A DNA stretch of 64,000 bases, taken from Stercorarius parasiticus (taxonomy: Eukaryota > Chordata > Aves > Charadriiformes > Stercorariidae). Location of the stretch: assembly GCA_013396915.1 (NCBI GenBank), contig VWZL01001363.1, positions 287,140 to 351,139 on the forward strand, given 5' to 3'. This document shows, piece after piece, positions 1-12,345 of this stretch; position 1 is the first letter of the stretch; the number at the start of each line of letters is the position of its first letter. The position numbers and the translations under genes were made by a program. The notes under the pieces are model-generated. The model was not told the DNA's origin, made no database searches, and saw only the letters and a list, made by a program, of their open reading frames with translations.

Positions 1-2346
1 ACCTCCTACCAAACTTGTCTTGCTTTGATGAATTATATTTTTTTGTTGAGAAAAATATAATAATTTTTTATAACTTTTGAGTTAGTTTCTAAGTAATCTC
101 TCATAAGGCATTTGCCTTGCAAAGGTTAGGGAATTGTAAGTAATGAAAACAAGTCACTAGCACAGAATGATCCTGATTAGTGAGAGAACAGCACGTCTTA
201 ATACGTTTCATACTCCTCTCTTCTGGATCGTACTCATCTTTTCTGGAAAGCAGCATTCCTGAAAAGAACTATAATCTTGGTAGATAATTAGCCTGTCATC
301 ACAGTATGATGCTGCACTCAACAAAACAGGATTCTTGGATGGATAGGCAGATAAATAGGGGAATTTTTAGAAGAAATGCTGTGTCCAGTTCTGATGACGT
401 GATATTCATAAATTCCAAAGGTTTCAGAGAACAGCTATGCAAATAGCTAAAATGCAGTAAAAAGATCTCCTTATAAGGAGAGATTCCAAGAATTTTGTTC
501 AGACCCCCAAAAGATGATGGTTAAATTTTGTCACCCGAACTACATAAAAATTTTGATAACCATTTTAGACTACAAAGAAAAATATCAAGCATATTTCAAA
601 GTGGAAGCTAGACAAAATAAGGCTGGAAATAAGGTATACGCTTTTAACAGCAGTTTTACTGTTTTGGTTTTTTTTACTGAATTTACTGAAGCTTTCATTC
701 AATTCTACCTCACTAGTAAGTCAAGAGCAAATGTTTTTCTAAAGCTATGCTGTAGGTTAAAGAAAGTGCAATTCAGGGCAGCCCTTTGGCATGTCATGCA
801 TATGAGGTCATCCCAGATCCTCAAAATTATTCGGTCCAGCCTTATCTACAAGTCAGCTGAACACAGATGTTTTTACAGGAAAATTGAAGTATTATCATAT
901 ATAGTATGAAAGCATGAAAAACCTTTTAAAAAAAATGAGAAAACTTTCCTTAGATAACAGAGAAAGCTACTTATTGTCTTAAATTGAGGAAAACGTATGA
1001 GAAGGAAGTTATTCATCTGGAAATTGCATGAAGCGAAATTGTAGTGGATATTAACAGTTCATTGTACACAAGATAAAGTAATTGCAAAAAAAAAAAAAGC
1101 AAGCATGACTAAGTTCTTTGCTCAGATCTTTTAATAACTTGGTAGGTATTTTTTTGGTCAGAAATCCACAATGCAAAAATTGAATGACTCCGTCCTGATT
1201 TTTGAGGACAGTCTAGAGGCAAGCAAATGTCTTTAAGTAAAGAGACAATATTTGGCCTTTTCAGGATATATTATATATTTAATTTTCAAATGGAAAATGT
1301 GTTCATGTGAATGTTTTCTGGGGGAAGATAGGAAGTAAATAGTATTCCAAATCACATTACTTTGCAGGGAGAGGAGGGAATTTATTTTTTACTTTGCCCT
1401 TAAATGAAAACAGAAATAATCTTATTAAATATTTGAACATCAGTTCGTTAAACCACATAAAAAAGACAGGCTCCATTTTCATTGTTAGTAATTTTCTAGC
1501 TTATGTATTCTGAAGAAAAGTTTGTCACTATGCCCCAAGACATCAGAGATGCAACAGATTCTTTTGCAGCTATGAAGACATGGAAGTACCCTCTCAGAAA
1601 AATTGTCCTTGTGCTTTTCAACTGTATCTGGCCCAGCTGGCTAGGAGTCTAAGGCAATACCTACAATAAGCATTTTAGTTCAGATCTGGAGTGTGGTTTT
1701 GAAATAAATCCTACTATTGTCTCCACTTAGCATGCTTTGGTTCGTTCCGAGCGGAGGTGTTTGAGTGCATGACCTAGCTTCTTCAAGGAAGAACGAAGAG
1801 ACACGTGTGCTCTAGGGACACAACTAATTCTTCTACCTCCAGAAATTTGTGCTCACCCACAGGACCAATTAAGAGCTAATCTGTATGATGCAGTGGACAC
1901 TGGGTCCTCAGCACCAACTCTTGTGCTAGGCAGATCACCTCTTCTTTCTTGGCACTGCTCGCTGATGTTCACACAGCCTGACAGAAGTGCGAGCATGCAG
2001 CAGATCCTTGTCCCCTTTCTGTGGCAGGAGCAGCAGAAACTACTGAGGAGGAAAGGATGATGCCTTCTGCTATCATTTGTGCCTGGTAAATATTGTTCCT
2101 GAACAGCTGTTGGCTTTCTCTGTTTTTTTGCTTCTGCATGTTTAGAAGCCCCAAAAGTCATCTTGCAACCAGAACCCTGAATATTCACAGGGCTGGGACA
2201 TGAGACCACATGGGTGCAGTTATCACACAGAGCTTATCACATTGTGTATTCAAGGCCTTCCACACTCATGCTCTGGGCCTTACAAACTTTTATTGAAAGT
2301 ACTGTTTTGTAGAAGTTAAAAATAATTTATTTGCCAAGTCCAAAAT
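1..2346. other. No gene or repeat recognised
   Basis: This is AT-rich DNA with only short open frames. The two longest (514-909 on the plus strand, 131 codons; 1853-2209 on the minus strand, 118 codons) resemble no family I know and lack flanking splice or promoter context. Short A and T runs are the only simple repeats. It is most likely intergenic or intronic. Confidence 0.6.
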
Positions 2347-2738
2347 CTTCAGGTCAGAAGAAACAACTACAACATTTAGTTTGACATCCAATTAAAACTT
2401 GGGCCAAAATTATTCATCTAGTGTACATCTTTGTACAGCCTAGTAATTTATGGCTAAGCTAGACCATATCTTTACGAAAGACATCCATTTTTGATTTAAA
2501 ATGTTCTATAGAGAAACCAGCATACCCTTAAGTGAGGTGTTCCATTGATTAATTGCACTCACTCTTAAAATATTTCCAGTCAGACTTTGCTGCTTCAGTC
2601 TCCAGCCATTCGTCTCTGTGTCTTTGTCTGTCAAGGAGCTGCTTGCCACTGAAAAATCTTTTAATACATAGACACCTACAAACTGAGACTGAGCCTTTGC
2701 TGCCCTTGGGAAAATAGTTCAGTAAAAGCAACACACCT
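2347..2738 (-). mobile_element. Ancient CR1 LINE 3' end
   Basis: Read on the minus strand this is the 3' terminal part of an old sauropsid CR1 non-LTR retrotransposon. From left to right on the plus strand it follows the reversed consensus as I know it: a short tail near 2352 (GGTCAGAAG), GTTTGACATCC, CATATCTTTACGAAAGACATC near 2465, TTGATTTAAAATGTTC, GTTCCATTGATTAATTG near 2539, then CCAGTCAGACTTTGCTGC and CTCCAGCCATTCG near 2600. Divergence is substantial and no reading frame survives. The young-CR1 octamer tail is absent, which fits an old subfamily. The right edge is a judgement, since similarity fades around 2738. Confidence 0.75.
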
Positions 2739-3312
2739 TGTCAAAATCCTTTGAAAGAAAAGAAACCAGAATTTAAAACATCATTTTGTTTTCAATTCTT
2801 TCCAATTACAGGGGAATAACAAGGAAAGCAGAGGTAACTTTTTTGTTCTTTCTATATAGGATAGTTATACTGAGCTTTCAAGAGATGGAGAGAGATTTTT
2901 ACCAAACCATGGCCATGAGTTGAAATGAAGAAAGCCTGGAATAGCCTTTTTGTTTCCTCACAGTTGTTATCATTTTCAGAGAGATATAATGTGGTTATTT
3001 TTTATTTTTTGAAGTCAGTTGTGTCTCAGAAAGTCATTCCTATTGCAGCTGCTACTAACTAAAGCTTTTTTTCCCGAATGATAAAATTAGAAAAACCTAA
3101 TGGGAAGTGTAGAGAAGGTGGAGCCAGGCAGCCTGAGGTGTATGTACAATGGTAGGACAAGGGGCAATGAACGTAAGTTGCAGCACGGTTACATATAAAG
3201 AAATTTATTTTATTTTTTACCATGAGAATGACCATAGGCAGCAGTAGGTTCCCAGAGAAGTTTTTTGAATCTTTGTTCATGGCAATACTCAAAATTTGAC
3301 TGTACACAACCC
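2739..3312. other. No gene or repeat recognised
   Basis: This is unique-looking AT-rich DNA between two CR1 pieces. Overlapping minus-strand frames (for example 3059-3307) look like chance openings. Confidence 0.55.
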
Positions 3313-3411
3313 TGAGCTACCTCATCTAGAAGACCCTGCTTAGAGCGGGGAGTTGACCTGGATGATCTGCAGAGGCCCCTTCCACCCTGAATTCTTCTTT
3401 GATTCTGTGAA
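3313..3411 (+). mobile_element. CR1 LINE 3' terminal fragment
   Basis: This is about 100 bases of CR1 3' untranslated end in plus orientation. It carries a diverged copy of the conserved block that precedes the tail: GACCCTGCTTAGAGCGGGG, then TTGACCTGGATGATCTGCAG, AGGCCCCTTCCACCCTGAA and a terminal TTTGATTCTGTGA. It matches the more complete copies at 54.9-55.0 kb and 55.3 kb in the same order. Everything upstream is missing, as expected for 5'-truncated CR1 insertions. It is non-coding. Confidence 0.85.
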
Positions 3412-4290
3412 GTAACACCACAACTATGACTACACAAGTGTTTCAGCCTTTCTCTCATTGAGGGAAGCTGACAAGAGCTCTCTCCTCCACCTGGTTGATG
3501 ATGTGTGTGAAGCTTGTTGAAAACTGCTGTCTTTGAGGTTGGGAGAACAACTCCACAAAGAAGTGGCTGGACCAATGAAGCTCCATTTCCTTAGGCAAGT
3601 AGGCCCAAAACTGACAGCAGGTCCCCATCTAACCATATTACCTGGGCACATGCCGCATGTGAAACAGTGTGTTATTGAACTGGTAGTCTAAGTGGCAGCT
3701 TTGTTGACATGCAACAAAAAAAATATAGTTAGGTTCAAGATTTGAACTACCCACGTTCCGTAGTGCTGGTTACTAAATCTCAATCTCACCGCTTGATCTT
3801 TTGACAGACAATCACATTTGGTTAGATGGTGATACCTAAAATTAATTCCACTGTTTTTTTGTAGTGAGTAGATTGAAGCATGGCATTTGCATTTATTGAA
3901 AATTACACAGAAAGACAATCAGGAAACAGAACTCATTTTTATTCACTTGCAGTTTGTCTCCCAGTTCTCTAGCCATTACAAAATATTGCCTCTATCAGAC
4001 AAGCCAATGTACAAGCAATGCAAATTAATAGCTAAAAGAAAAATGAATCTCTCATTCTAGCACAGTGTATTGTGTCACAAAATTTAAACAAGTATTATTC
4101 TATTACCTAATTCATTCCTTTTAATCAAACAAAGGATATGCCTGTCTTTGTAATTTTTCTATAAATAAACCATGAAGTCTGGAAATTTTTAAATTGGGGA
4201 AGCCAGGCTGTCAGCATTGAAATTCAAAAATGTCTCTAATATTATACTCTGAAAAAAAAAATATATCTGATAAAAATAAACTTGTTACAT
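3412..4290. other. No gene or repeat recognised
   Basis: This is AT-rich DNA with short frames on both strands (such as 3430-3651 and 3688-3918 minus) and nothing that identifies them. Confidence 0.55.
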
Positions 4291-4292
4291 AA

Positions 4293-4372
4293 GGTCCTGA
4301 TTCAGCAAAGAAATTAACTACATGCTTAACTTTTAGGCATACAAGTGAACCTGATAGTATTGAGTAAGTACA
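4293..4372. mobile_element. Possible ancient palindromic DNA-element relic
   Basis: The run TCCTGATTCAGCAAAG, a short spacer, ACATGCTTAACTTTTAGGCAT and GTATTGAGTAAGTACATG resembles one arm of an old palindromic non-autonomous element common in reptile and bird genomes. That element has inward CTGAATC/CAGCAAAG ends and CATGCTTAACTTT cores. I recognise the motif order from memory only; no family name is claimed and the second arm is largely lost. Confidence 0.4.
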
Positions 4373-7073
4373 TGTATGTCTCAATTAAAAATTATTGACT
4401 GTCAAGAGTCATTGTCACTGTTAGAAACAAAAATGCACTTCAGCTCTACTGTTCATTAAGAATATGTCTGGTGGATTGGTTGGTTGGTTTGATTGCTTGT
4501 TTTAGCAAGGTCAAATATTTCAATTGTTATGTGCCTATGATAAACTTATTTTCAACTACTTAGGTAACAGCAGTGGTCAGGTAAGGTACTTGATCACGTA
4601 GAGTTACTAAAAAACCAACACAATTCAATGGTTTAATTCCGTGACCTCTTTCTTTTCCTTTGTGCTATATGTACATGGAAAATTATGAGTCATTTTTCAG
4701 TCAAATATTGCTAAACTCCTCTTTTCTCTTCCTCTGGTTTTCCCACAGTCTTCTCAAGATTACCGTGACTAAAGCTAAGCCAATATTTTCATCTGAATTT
4801 TCATCTTTGTCCTTTTTACTTTATTATTGCCATTATTTCAACATCTTTCTTGTAGTCAAGATTTGCTTATTTGTATGTAGGAACAAAGCTCTAGTGATTT
4901 TTTGTGAAAGAAATATTGCTGGGTTTTTTTGGTAGTAGTCCCAATTGAAAAAGATCTCAAAATGTCACAATGCTTATCAATTTCTAGTGTGTTTTCTACA
5001 CAATGGGGGGGTGCAGTTATCTCTTTCTGTTTTTGCGGTTTGATTTTTGTATGCGTCTGCTTGGAGCATCATAAAAAGAGAAGCTGAAGACTTTGTATTC
5101 TGGTTATACACAATTATATCTGTGTGGGGGGGGGTGGTGGTGGCAGTGATAGTGGTGGTGTTGCTTTTTGTTTTGTTTTTATACAGAATGATCTTCCAGC
5201 TCTTTGACTAGGAAATATTTTTATTTAAATGATGAAGTCTTTTCATAAATAAACCAGTCAGAGTATGGTAATGCACATGCGTGGTTTGAAGGTCTTGCAA
5301 GCAACTTATGGATTGAAGTTTTTCATACAAATAGTTCAAAATGTCGCTGAAGTTGTTTGTATTCTGCCGCACAATGACATCAAATTTTGTGATAGCAACT
5401 TCAGTATTTTGCAGTATCAGCCACTAAATTCCATGACAATATCAATTTATTTTATTGCTAAGTAATACACTTCTTTTTCCTCACTTCTGCCCCTTGCAAA
5501 GACACGAACTATGACTCATAGCTGAAAATAATCAACAAATTTTATGTTGGATTAGGGTTTTCAACAATTACTTTTACATGCTCTCCAAGAGGCATGGCCA
5601 CATATCTTAGGCTTTCATCTCTGAGGTTACACGCAGCCTCTGTCTGAACCTGCTTTTTCCCATGTGCCAGGGAGGAGACTAAGCTTGAAGCCTGTTAGAG
5701 CAGCTTTTCTTCATGATTTCCACAAGTCTGTACTACTGCTCCGTTCATTAGGTTTTTTCGAGTCTGCGGTGCAAAGTGCAGTGTTAGAATCTCTGTGGAA
5801 GAGAGAGTTTAACTTTTGTGTCTGAGGTTTTTGGCCAGTGTTTCCGGCTCTTCTTGTTCCCTCTGCAAATCTAACACTAGTGTTTGCCTCCCATCTTTTT
5901 GAACGATTTGTTGTAATCTAGTTAGAAGTGCTCAATGGGCAAATCTTCAAGAGTCAGCTGCAAACAGGAATGGCTGATTGCTTTCTCTACATGAACAGTG
6001 AAGATAAAACATTATCTTTTAGCTTATGCAATTTTTTAGCACATTTATGTTAAAAATCAGCAGATTTGTCATCAGCAGAGCAGTGATGCTCTGAACCAAT
6101 CTCTTAATAAGAGTAGTCAGACCTGTAATAGCAAGGGACTAGATTCTGACTTGAGAGGTCCTGTCCAGTCTATGTTCTAGCCAAATAGTAAAATCAGAAA
6201 TTACTAAGGCAACATAATAAAAATGGAAAGAGGCAAGAAGAAAAAAGGCACCATTCAGAGCTGTCATTCTGGCAAATATATGCATAGCATATGCAGAGCA
6301 CGCTTGTCAAATTTGTGCTACGAATTTAGTCTCTTCACTGCTGTTTAGCTTCCATGTTGCCTGTTGATTTTTGTGTGTGATTACAAGAAGGACAGGAATT
6401 AGGTACCTGCTGAGCTATAGTCCAGTGTTACAGGACTTAATTTTTGATGAAAGAAGAAATTCTGGTGTATCGTTCTGTGACAGAAGATGAATTGTAAAAG
6501 GAAATGCTTCTGATCTTTAAAACAAGAATACCCCTTTTTCATACTGAAGCCCATACTAAAACTACATTCTTGAGCATTTTATGCTTTTGGTCTTTTTCAT
6601 AATGTTCATTTTTTGTCTTTTCAAATCCTTTCAAGCCTTTCTATAGCTCTTGATGTCACTGTCTTTTCCATTCTGGATTACGGTAGGTTTTTCAAGTCTG
6701 AACTCCCTTGAACTCCACACACATATACAGGGTCTAGAATTATGGGATCTAGAACTTCTTTAATACTGAAGAAAGGGAATTACACTAACATGTAATACAA
6801 TGGTGTTTGAAGCTTACTTCTTTGGAATAAATATGATAAAATAGATCTTAACTTTATATACATTTTGCATATCAAGAATAAAGACTTGTAAAGACTCAAC
6901 ATCAGTGAATTTGAAGTCATTTGAGAAGTCTTGGTAGATGAACTGAACACATGGTTCCATGGTTTTAAAAAAGCAAATGCAAGAAAATACAGACGAAAGA
7001 TGAGTTTACTTCTAACTCCAGCACAGGTGGAACTACTGGATTATTTGTTGTACCTACGTTGCAGAAATTGTAG
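4373..7073. other. No gene or repeat recognised
   Basis: This is 2.7 kb of AT-rich DNA. It includes a TGG-type low-complexity run (4471-4490), the G/GGT run described separately, and frames under 92 codons without family features. 5530-5940 is slightly more GC-balanced but I could not classify it. Confidence 0.55.
5126..5160 (+). repeat. G9 and (GGT)n low-complexity tract
   Basis: A run of nine G (5126-5134) is followed by TGG triplets and, after an eleven-base break, by GTGGTGGTG. On the plus strand this has enough G-tracts to be a G-quadruplex candidate, although most tracts after the first run are only GG. Confidence 0.8.
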
Positions 7074-7078
7074 GAAGG

Positions 7079-7679
7079 TGTGCTGGTTTTGGCTGGGGTA
7101 GACTTAATTTTCTTCATAGAAGCTAGTTTGGGGCTTGCTTTGGATTTTTGCTGGAAACCATGTAGATAATACGGGGACGTTTTAGCTGTTGCTGAGCGGT
7201 GCCTACACCCAGTCAGGGCCTTTTCTGCTCCTCACCTCACCCCACCAGCCAGCGGGCTGGGGGTGCACAAAAAGTTGGGAGGAGACACAGCCAGGATGCT
7301 TGACCCCAACTGACCAAAGGGATATTCCATACCATGTGATGTCGTGCTCAGCATATAAACCAGGGCAAAAAGTTGGCCAGGCTGCTGCTGGTCGGGGACC
7401 GACTGGGCATTGGTCGGTTGGTGGTGAGCAATTTTTTTTGTTTGTTTGTTTGCATCACTTTATCTTTCTGGGATTTTATTTCTCTCTTTTTGTTATTTTC
7501 CTTTTCATGGCGATTTATTTAGATTATTTTTGATTATTTTATTTTTAAAACTGTTCTTATCTCAACCCATGAGTTTTCTCACTTTTACCCGTCCAATTCT
7601 CTTTCCCAAATCCTATTGTGGGGTGAATGAGCGAGCAGCTGTGTGGTGTTTGGTTGCCACCTGGGGTTAAACCACAACC
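7079..7679 (+). mobile_element. Solo LTR of avian ERVL-type retrovirus
   Basis: About 600 bases match, by recognition, a high-copy avian class III (ERVL-like) LTR. The signature blocks are TGTGCTGGTTTTGGCTGGGG at the start, GACCCCAACTGACCAAAGGG-like text near 7300, CAGCATATAAAC near 7350, TCTCAACCCATGAGTTTTCTC near 7560, and TGGGGTTAAACCACAAC at the end. It begins with TG; the terminal CA appears mutated to CC. Flanks are GAAGG (7074-7078) and GAAGA (7680-7684), a 4/5 match to a 5-bp target duplication. No gag, pol or env sequence lies on either side, so this is a solo LTR left by recombination. T-rich simple sequence fills 7430-7550. It encodes no protein. Confidence 0.88.
7354..7359 (+). 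promoter_or_regulatory. TATA box of the solo LTR
   Basis: TATAAA sits in CAGCATATAAACC in the middle of the LTR, where U3 of this LTR family carries its core promoter. Transcription would run left to right. Whether it is still active cannot be judged from sequence. Confidence 0.5.
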
Positions 7680-7684
7680 GAAGA

Positions 7685-9112
7685 ATAGTTTGGGGACTCA
7701 AATATTACATGTCTTAGAAGCCCTTAAAATTTAAACTTATGAAAATGGTGCCGTAACAGCCTGGGAACGTTTTGGCAATTTTTTTCATGTTCTTTCTTCA
7801 ATTTAGTTTCTCTGAGACCGAATAAAGATTAAGAAAACTTGATCTGTATGCAGGGAGTTGATTTATAATGTTACTGACCTTCTCTGACTTAGCAGACAAA
7901 ACATAATGTGATCCCTTGCTCAGCTACAGAAATTCAAATGTGTGTACGGGGGAGACATCTTTTTTCTATGTGAGGGCCAGTTGCAGTTTTCTGTGAGTTG
8001 TGGGAGCTTTGCTGTTACTGGAAGTCTTCTGGATGGTATATTCCAGGTGAAACACAGATGGTTGGAGGATGGTATGGAAGTGTTGAACGACCTTCTCTTG
8101 CCTGCCTTGGATGAGGAGCTGGGTATGGGGACCATCGGTCCTTCTCTGGGCCTCATACCCTATGCGTCCTCTGTGTTAACCCTGTAGGGAGTTTGCTACC
8201 ATGCCACTGATGGATAGAGATGAAAGTTGGAAATTAGAAAAGGATGTTTCTGTTTGCTTGTCTGTTCCCGATGCCTTTCTTTCATAACTGTTGTGACAGC
8301 AGAGAAGGTGCATTGCTCCTTGTGCTCCCTGTTGACAGTGTCAGGGGCTTTTTAAATCCAAGTTACAGTGGTTATTCTCCATATTACTTTCTAATGGTTA
8401 TACATGAAGAAGAAAACTGTCTAGACTGTTAACTATCTTACAGATGAGGACTTCACAAACAGTGTACTCTATAAAGGGAAGATCTAAAAGTGTTTCATCT
8501 CCTCTGTAATTTTTCAGCATCTGCCATTAAAACAACCATGTGGCAACTATTGCAGAGGGTTAGGCAGGTACTGCTGCCCTTTTTACAGTGAAAACAGAGT
8601 AAAAAAAGGGCTTTGTTAGCAAGCAAAAAGACTAAAAAAGGAAAAGCAACTTGCTAGAGAACACCAGAAAAGATAACAAATTTACTTTCAAAGACTTTCA
8701 AGTGCTTCTTAGTAGGTTGTATTATGGTATATATATTTACTGCAAATAAAATCAAGTCGGAAAAGTAATACTAGCTTCCTACTGACTGCTTAGATACCCA
8801 AGCTGTTTTATTGATGTTGCTCATTTTTACCTTTTATTTGCTTTAGTGGTAGTGTATTTAGGATAACCAGAACAATAGTTTTAAGGCTGATAGAAAATCT
8901 GCTGAAAGTGATATAATTTCTTTCCACTAAGTTTCTAACTAATTTTTACTTAATTTTATGAAATTGGAAGACATGTTTTCCCTAGTGAAAAATCTACTGG
9001 CCTTGTAAATAACAAATACATGCTTAAAAACACACACAAATTTCTTGCCAAATTTGTTTTGGCACTGTAGAATAAATCTATTTTATGGAATAAAATTCTG
9101 ATAAACAAGCTT
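7685..9112. other. No gene or repeat recognised
   Basis: Between 7920 and 8187 both strands are open for about 80 codons in a GC-balanced patch. Neither translation resembles a known family, and there is no clear acceptor-donor pair. The rest is AT-rich and featureless. Confidence 0.5.
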
Positions 9113-9113
9113 T

Positions 9114-9192
9114 ATAGAATCATAGAATGGTTTGGGTTGGAAGGGACCTTAAAGATCATCCAGTTCCAACCCCCCTGCCATGGGCAGGGACG
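9114..9192 (-). mobile_element. CR1 LINE 3' tail
   Basis: This is the last ~80 bases of a CR1 in minus orientation: GAATCATAGAATGGTTTGGG, TTGGAAGGGACCTTAAAGATC, GTTCCAACCCCCCTGCCATGG. It is the reverse complement of the block at 55.30-55.37 kb and is well preserved, so a relatively recent insertion. It stops abruptly after GGGCAGGGACG, which is severe 5' truncation. Confidence 0.93.
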
Positions 9193-12100
9193 TCTTTGTC
9201 AGCTTCTCATTTAGAGCAGATGACTTTATCCTTTTTGCATTGCTTTTTCATGCTGGTTTTGATTGCTTAGATTTTTTTATTTTGCTTGAGAACAAGGCTG
9301 CATGTGTTTAAATAAGGTATTTTCATTTTTTTGCTTTGTTGAATTTTGCAGAGCAGGCTAAAGAATACGTGTGGGTAATTAATATGTGTCTGTTGTTCTG
9401 ACCAGAGAAGTACTTTGGCTGTTGTGACATTTGAATGTCCTCTGAGAAAGTGACTGAAAAGACTGCGTATGAATTCTTTTGTGTTTTTTTTTTCCTTCCC
9501 GCTTTCAGTATTAGTTTATGGGAATCTAATTTAATTTCAGTTATTTTACCAGAAATATTCTCACTGTTTGTAATTAGAAATTTAGCTGGGGTGACTCTTG
9601 AAATTAAAGGGCCAGGTTACAGTAAGATCCTAATAAAGAATGAAATCTTTATTGATGTGTATGTTTGAGAGTTTTTGAGTATTTAGTTTCCATTCTTCTG
9701 TTTCAAGAAAGCAAAATACAAAACACGTACTACGGTTCTTACTGTAAGGCTATTTAAAAAGTTATCAGAAAAATTGAATCTCTGTACACCCACAGAGTTT
9801 AACGTACATTTGCTTTTTTTTAAATGTTATTAAAATTATTTTGATTTAAATAATTAGATATGAATCAATGTAAATAATAACACGATGCTTTATCATCAGG
9901 TATTTCTGATGGCCTTTTTCTAACGCAAAGAATTTAGAAAATATTTTAATCATACCTGTTTTCTATGCAGTACTATGTAAATACTAAATTTAGGTAAACA
10001 AAATCTATAGACTGAGACACTTATACATTTATACATTTTCCATATCTGAAAATGTTAATATCGGTCTTGATTTTTCTCTTTTCTTTTTCTAACAGTAATC
10101 CAATTTTTACCTTGATAAAGTACATTTGTCTTTTACTCAGCTGTATTTTCATGTGATAGGTTATGTCACTCTGATTCAAATACCTTATTTGTTTTCAGTG
10201 CCATAGCTTAATAGTTGCAGTGGAAGGTTTCCATTTCTGATATCAAAGGTACCAAAAGATATCCCCTTGACAATCAACAATTTATTTCTTTACAAACAAG
10301 ATGAGCCCTGCTCTTGCTGTCATTCACTATAATAATCAGCAAAACTTTGAAGTCAAGAATATTTTTAACTCAATGTCAAGTGAGGAATGTTCCATTTATC
10401 ATTGTTTCTCTGCAATACTTGGTTAGGGTTTGCTTGCTGGAATGCCTATAATTTCACGGTCGTAAAAAAATATCTTTTTGTGTGTCTATCATTCAGTACC
10501 TCAGCATGTTAGAACCAAAATATGCCTGCAACCCCACAGCTTTCCTCACAGTAGCATAATATATCTGAAAGATGCCTGCTACTTATGTTAAAATACTTAG
10601 CTCAGTTTCTTCTTATTGCTTAATGAACAGTTGTTTGTGTTATTAGGCAGTGTTGATTATTCTCTGACTGGTGCTGTCAGCAGTGTCGAAAACAAATTTG
10701 CTAGCAAATATTATAAAATCCTCATATTCTTGTACCAATAACATGGCCCAGTATGCAGGATTTTGCAACAGGTGCTCCTGTTGCAACAGGAGCTCACAAA
10801 CTCACACCTCCCCTTTTTTATTTTTCATTATAAGTAATAAAGCTTTTTACATTCTCTTGCATGTCATCTCATCATGTGTAACTGAGTATTCTTTATTATG
10901 CAGGTATCTTAACTTGCCCTTAAAAGCCAAGAGCTTATTATGTCTTCTCTGCTTTTACAGAGACAAGAAGGTATTTTTGTTCAGAAAAGCACATATTCGC
11001 TTGACTTGATGCCCAGAGCACTGTAAACGTTTGTAATTTGTTTTCAACTGAACAAAAATTAAAACGGCCTTCTGCATTAGAAATTAGTACTCAATACATC
11101 CTCATGAGAAGGCCACCCTCTTCTACCTTTGTACGCAGCCACAGGACACTGCCCACTGCTCCTTACCCACAACAGATTTCCCAGTAGAGTGAGTAGAAAG
11201 TTCTTAAGAAGATGAAATAAACAATAATATCTAAATGTACTGCTGGTACACAGAGTAAATGTCTCGGTGAGACTGAATGTCACAAGGAGCTGGAAAGGCA
11301 ATTTTAGAGCTGCTGTTTATTGTCTTTCTCTTTCTTTCCTGGCATTCTTAGCATTTTCTATCCAGTTCATCCTCTGTTTCTCGTTTACTTTTTCCTTCTG
11401 TGTTTTATTGCTTTTGAGAACTCCCAGCTGATCCTCCTGTGCTGTGTTTCCACTTCCTCTCACAACTGCTTTCCAAAACAGGATCATTGAACAGTTAATG
11501 CTGGCACTTAAAATGAGTGAACAACCCAATTAGATTAACCGAGGGTAGGGAAATTCACGTCTCAGACTTTCATTCTCTGCCAGCTCAGGAAGACAAAAGA
11601 ACATCAAACAGCTCCCAAGTTCTGCCAGGCATAGCAGTGCAACGTGTAATTGGGACCATAATGTCCATGCTGGTGATGATGTCGCTGTTTTCCGCCTTTA
11701 GAGGATAAGGACATTTGCTGTTTGCTGGGGTAGAATTAAATAGAAGAAATGAGAGAGTTTCACACGTTCAACCTTTTAGATTTGGGGTGTGAACAAATAA
11801 AGATAACTATTTAAGCCTTCCTGGGGGTAAAAGACGGTAATCAGCCCTTCTGATCTGCTTTGTGGATGTTCACTAATTCATCCATACTTATGGCTAGCTT
11901 CCTGTGGATCAAGAATTTGCATTTTTGCTCCTGAGTAACACGTGGCATTGGAGAGAGAGCAAAGCCATGGTACCTGGTCTCAAAAGATAATAAAAGATCA
12001 CTAAAATGACTCTTCTATTATTTAGCCTTTTTTTAGCCTTCTATTTATTTAGACTTTTCCAGGTAAGAAGTGTGGGGTTTGTGTTTTGATTTTTTTTCTT

Positions 12101-12240
12101 TTTTTTTTTCCCCCTTTTTCCTAGTCTTCTTGATCAAGCTTCCTATATTTCTGAAGGGTTTTGCAGCTGCACTGCTTATGCTTAGAGTCTTTTTTTTAAA
12201 GCCTCTAAGACAAAGTTATTATTGTGAAGTGTTGGTAAAA
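9193..12240. other. No gene recognised; one strong palindrome
   Basis: This is AT-rich DNA with no recognised transposon. Frames up to 112 codons (10671-11009 plus) show no domain. The perfect palindrome near 10.78 kb is listed separately. A T/C-rich run fills 12090-12125. Confidence 0.55.
10763..10793. repeat. Perfect 20-bp palindrome with repeated arm
   Basis: GCTCCTGTTGCAACAGGAGC occupies 10774-10793 and is its own reverse complement, with no spacer. The decamer TTGCAACAGG occurs immediately upstream at 10763-10772 and again inside the palindrome at 10781-10790, so one arm is present three times counting both strands. Confidence 0.95.
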
Positions 12241-12345
12241 TACATGTATAGATATATTTGCATATATATAGCGTATAGATACACACATATATATAGTGTG
12301 TATATATATAGTGTATAGATACACTATATATATACATGTCTAGAT
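12241..12345. repeat. TA-rich microsatellite, left of gap
   Basis: Imperfect ATATAG, GTATAGATACAC and (TA)n units run up to the first N. They continue on the other side of the gap, so the unresolved bases are probably the same repeat. Confidence 0.9.

Noticed and set aside
7189..7533. 114-codon plus-strand frame as a gene
   Set aside because: It lies wholly inside the solo LTR and ends in its T-rich segment. Non-coding.
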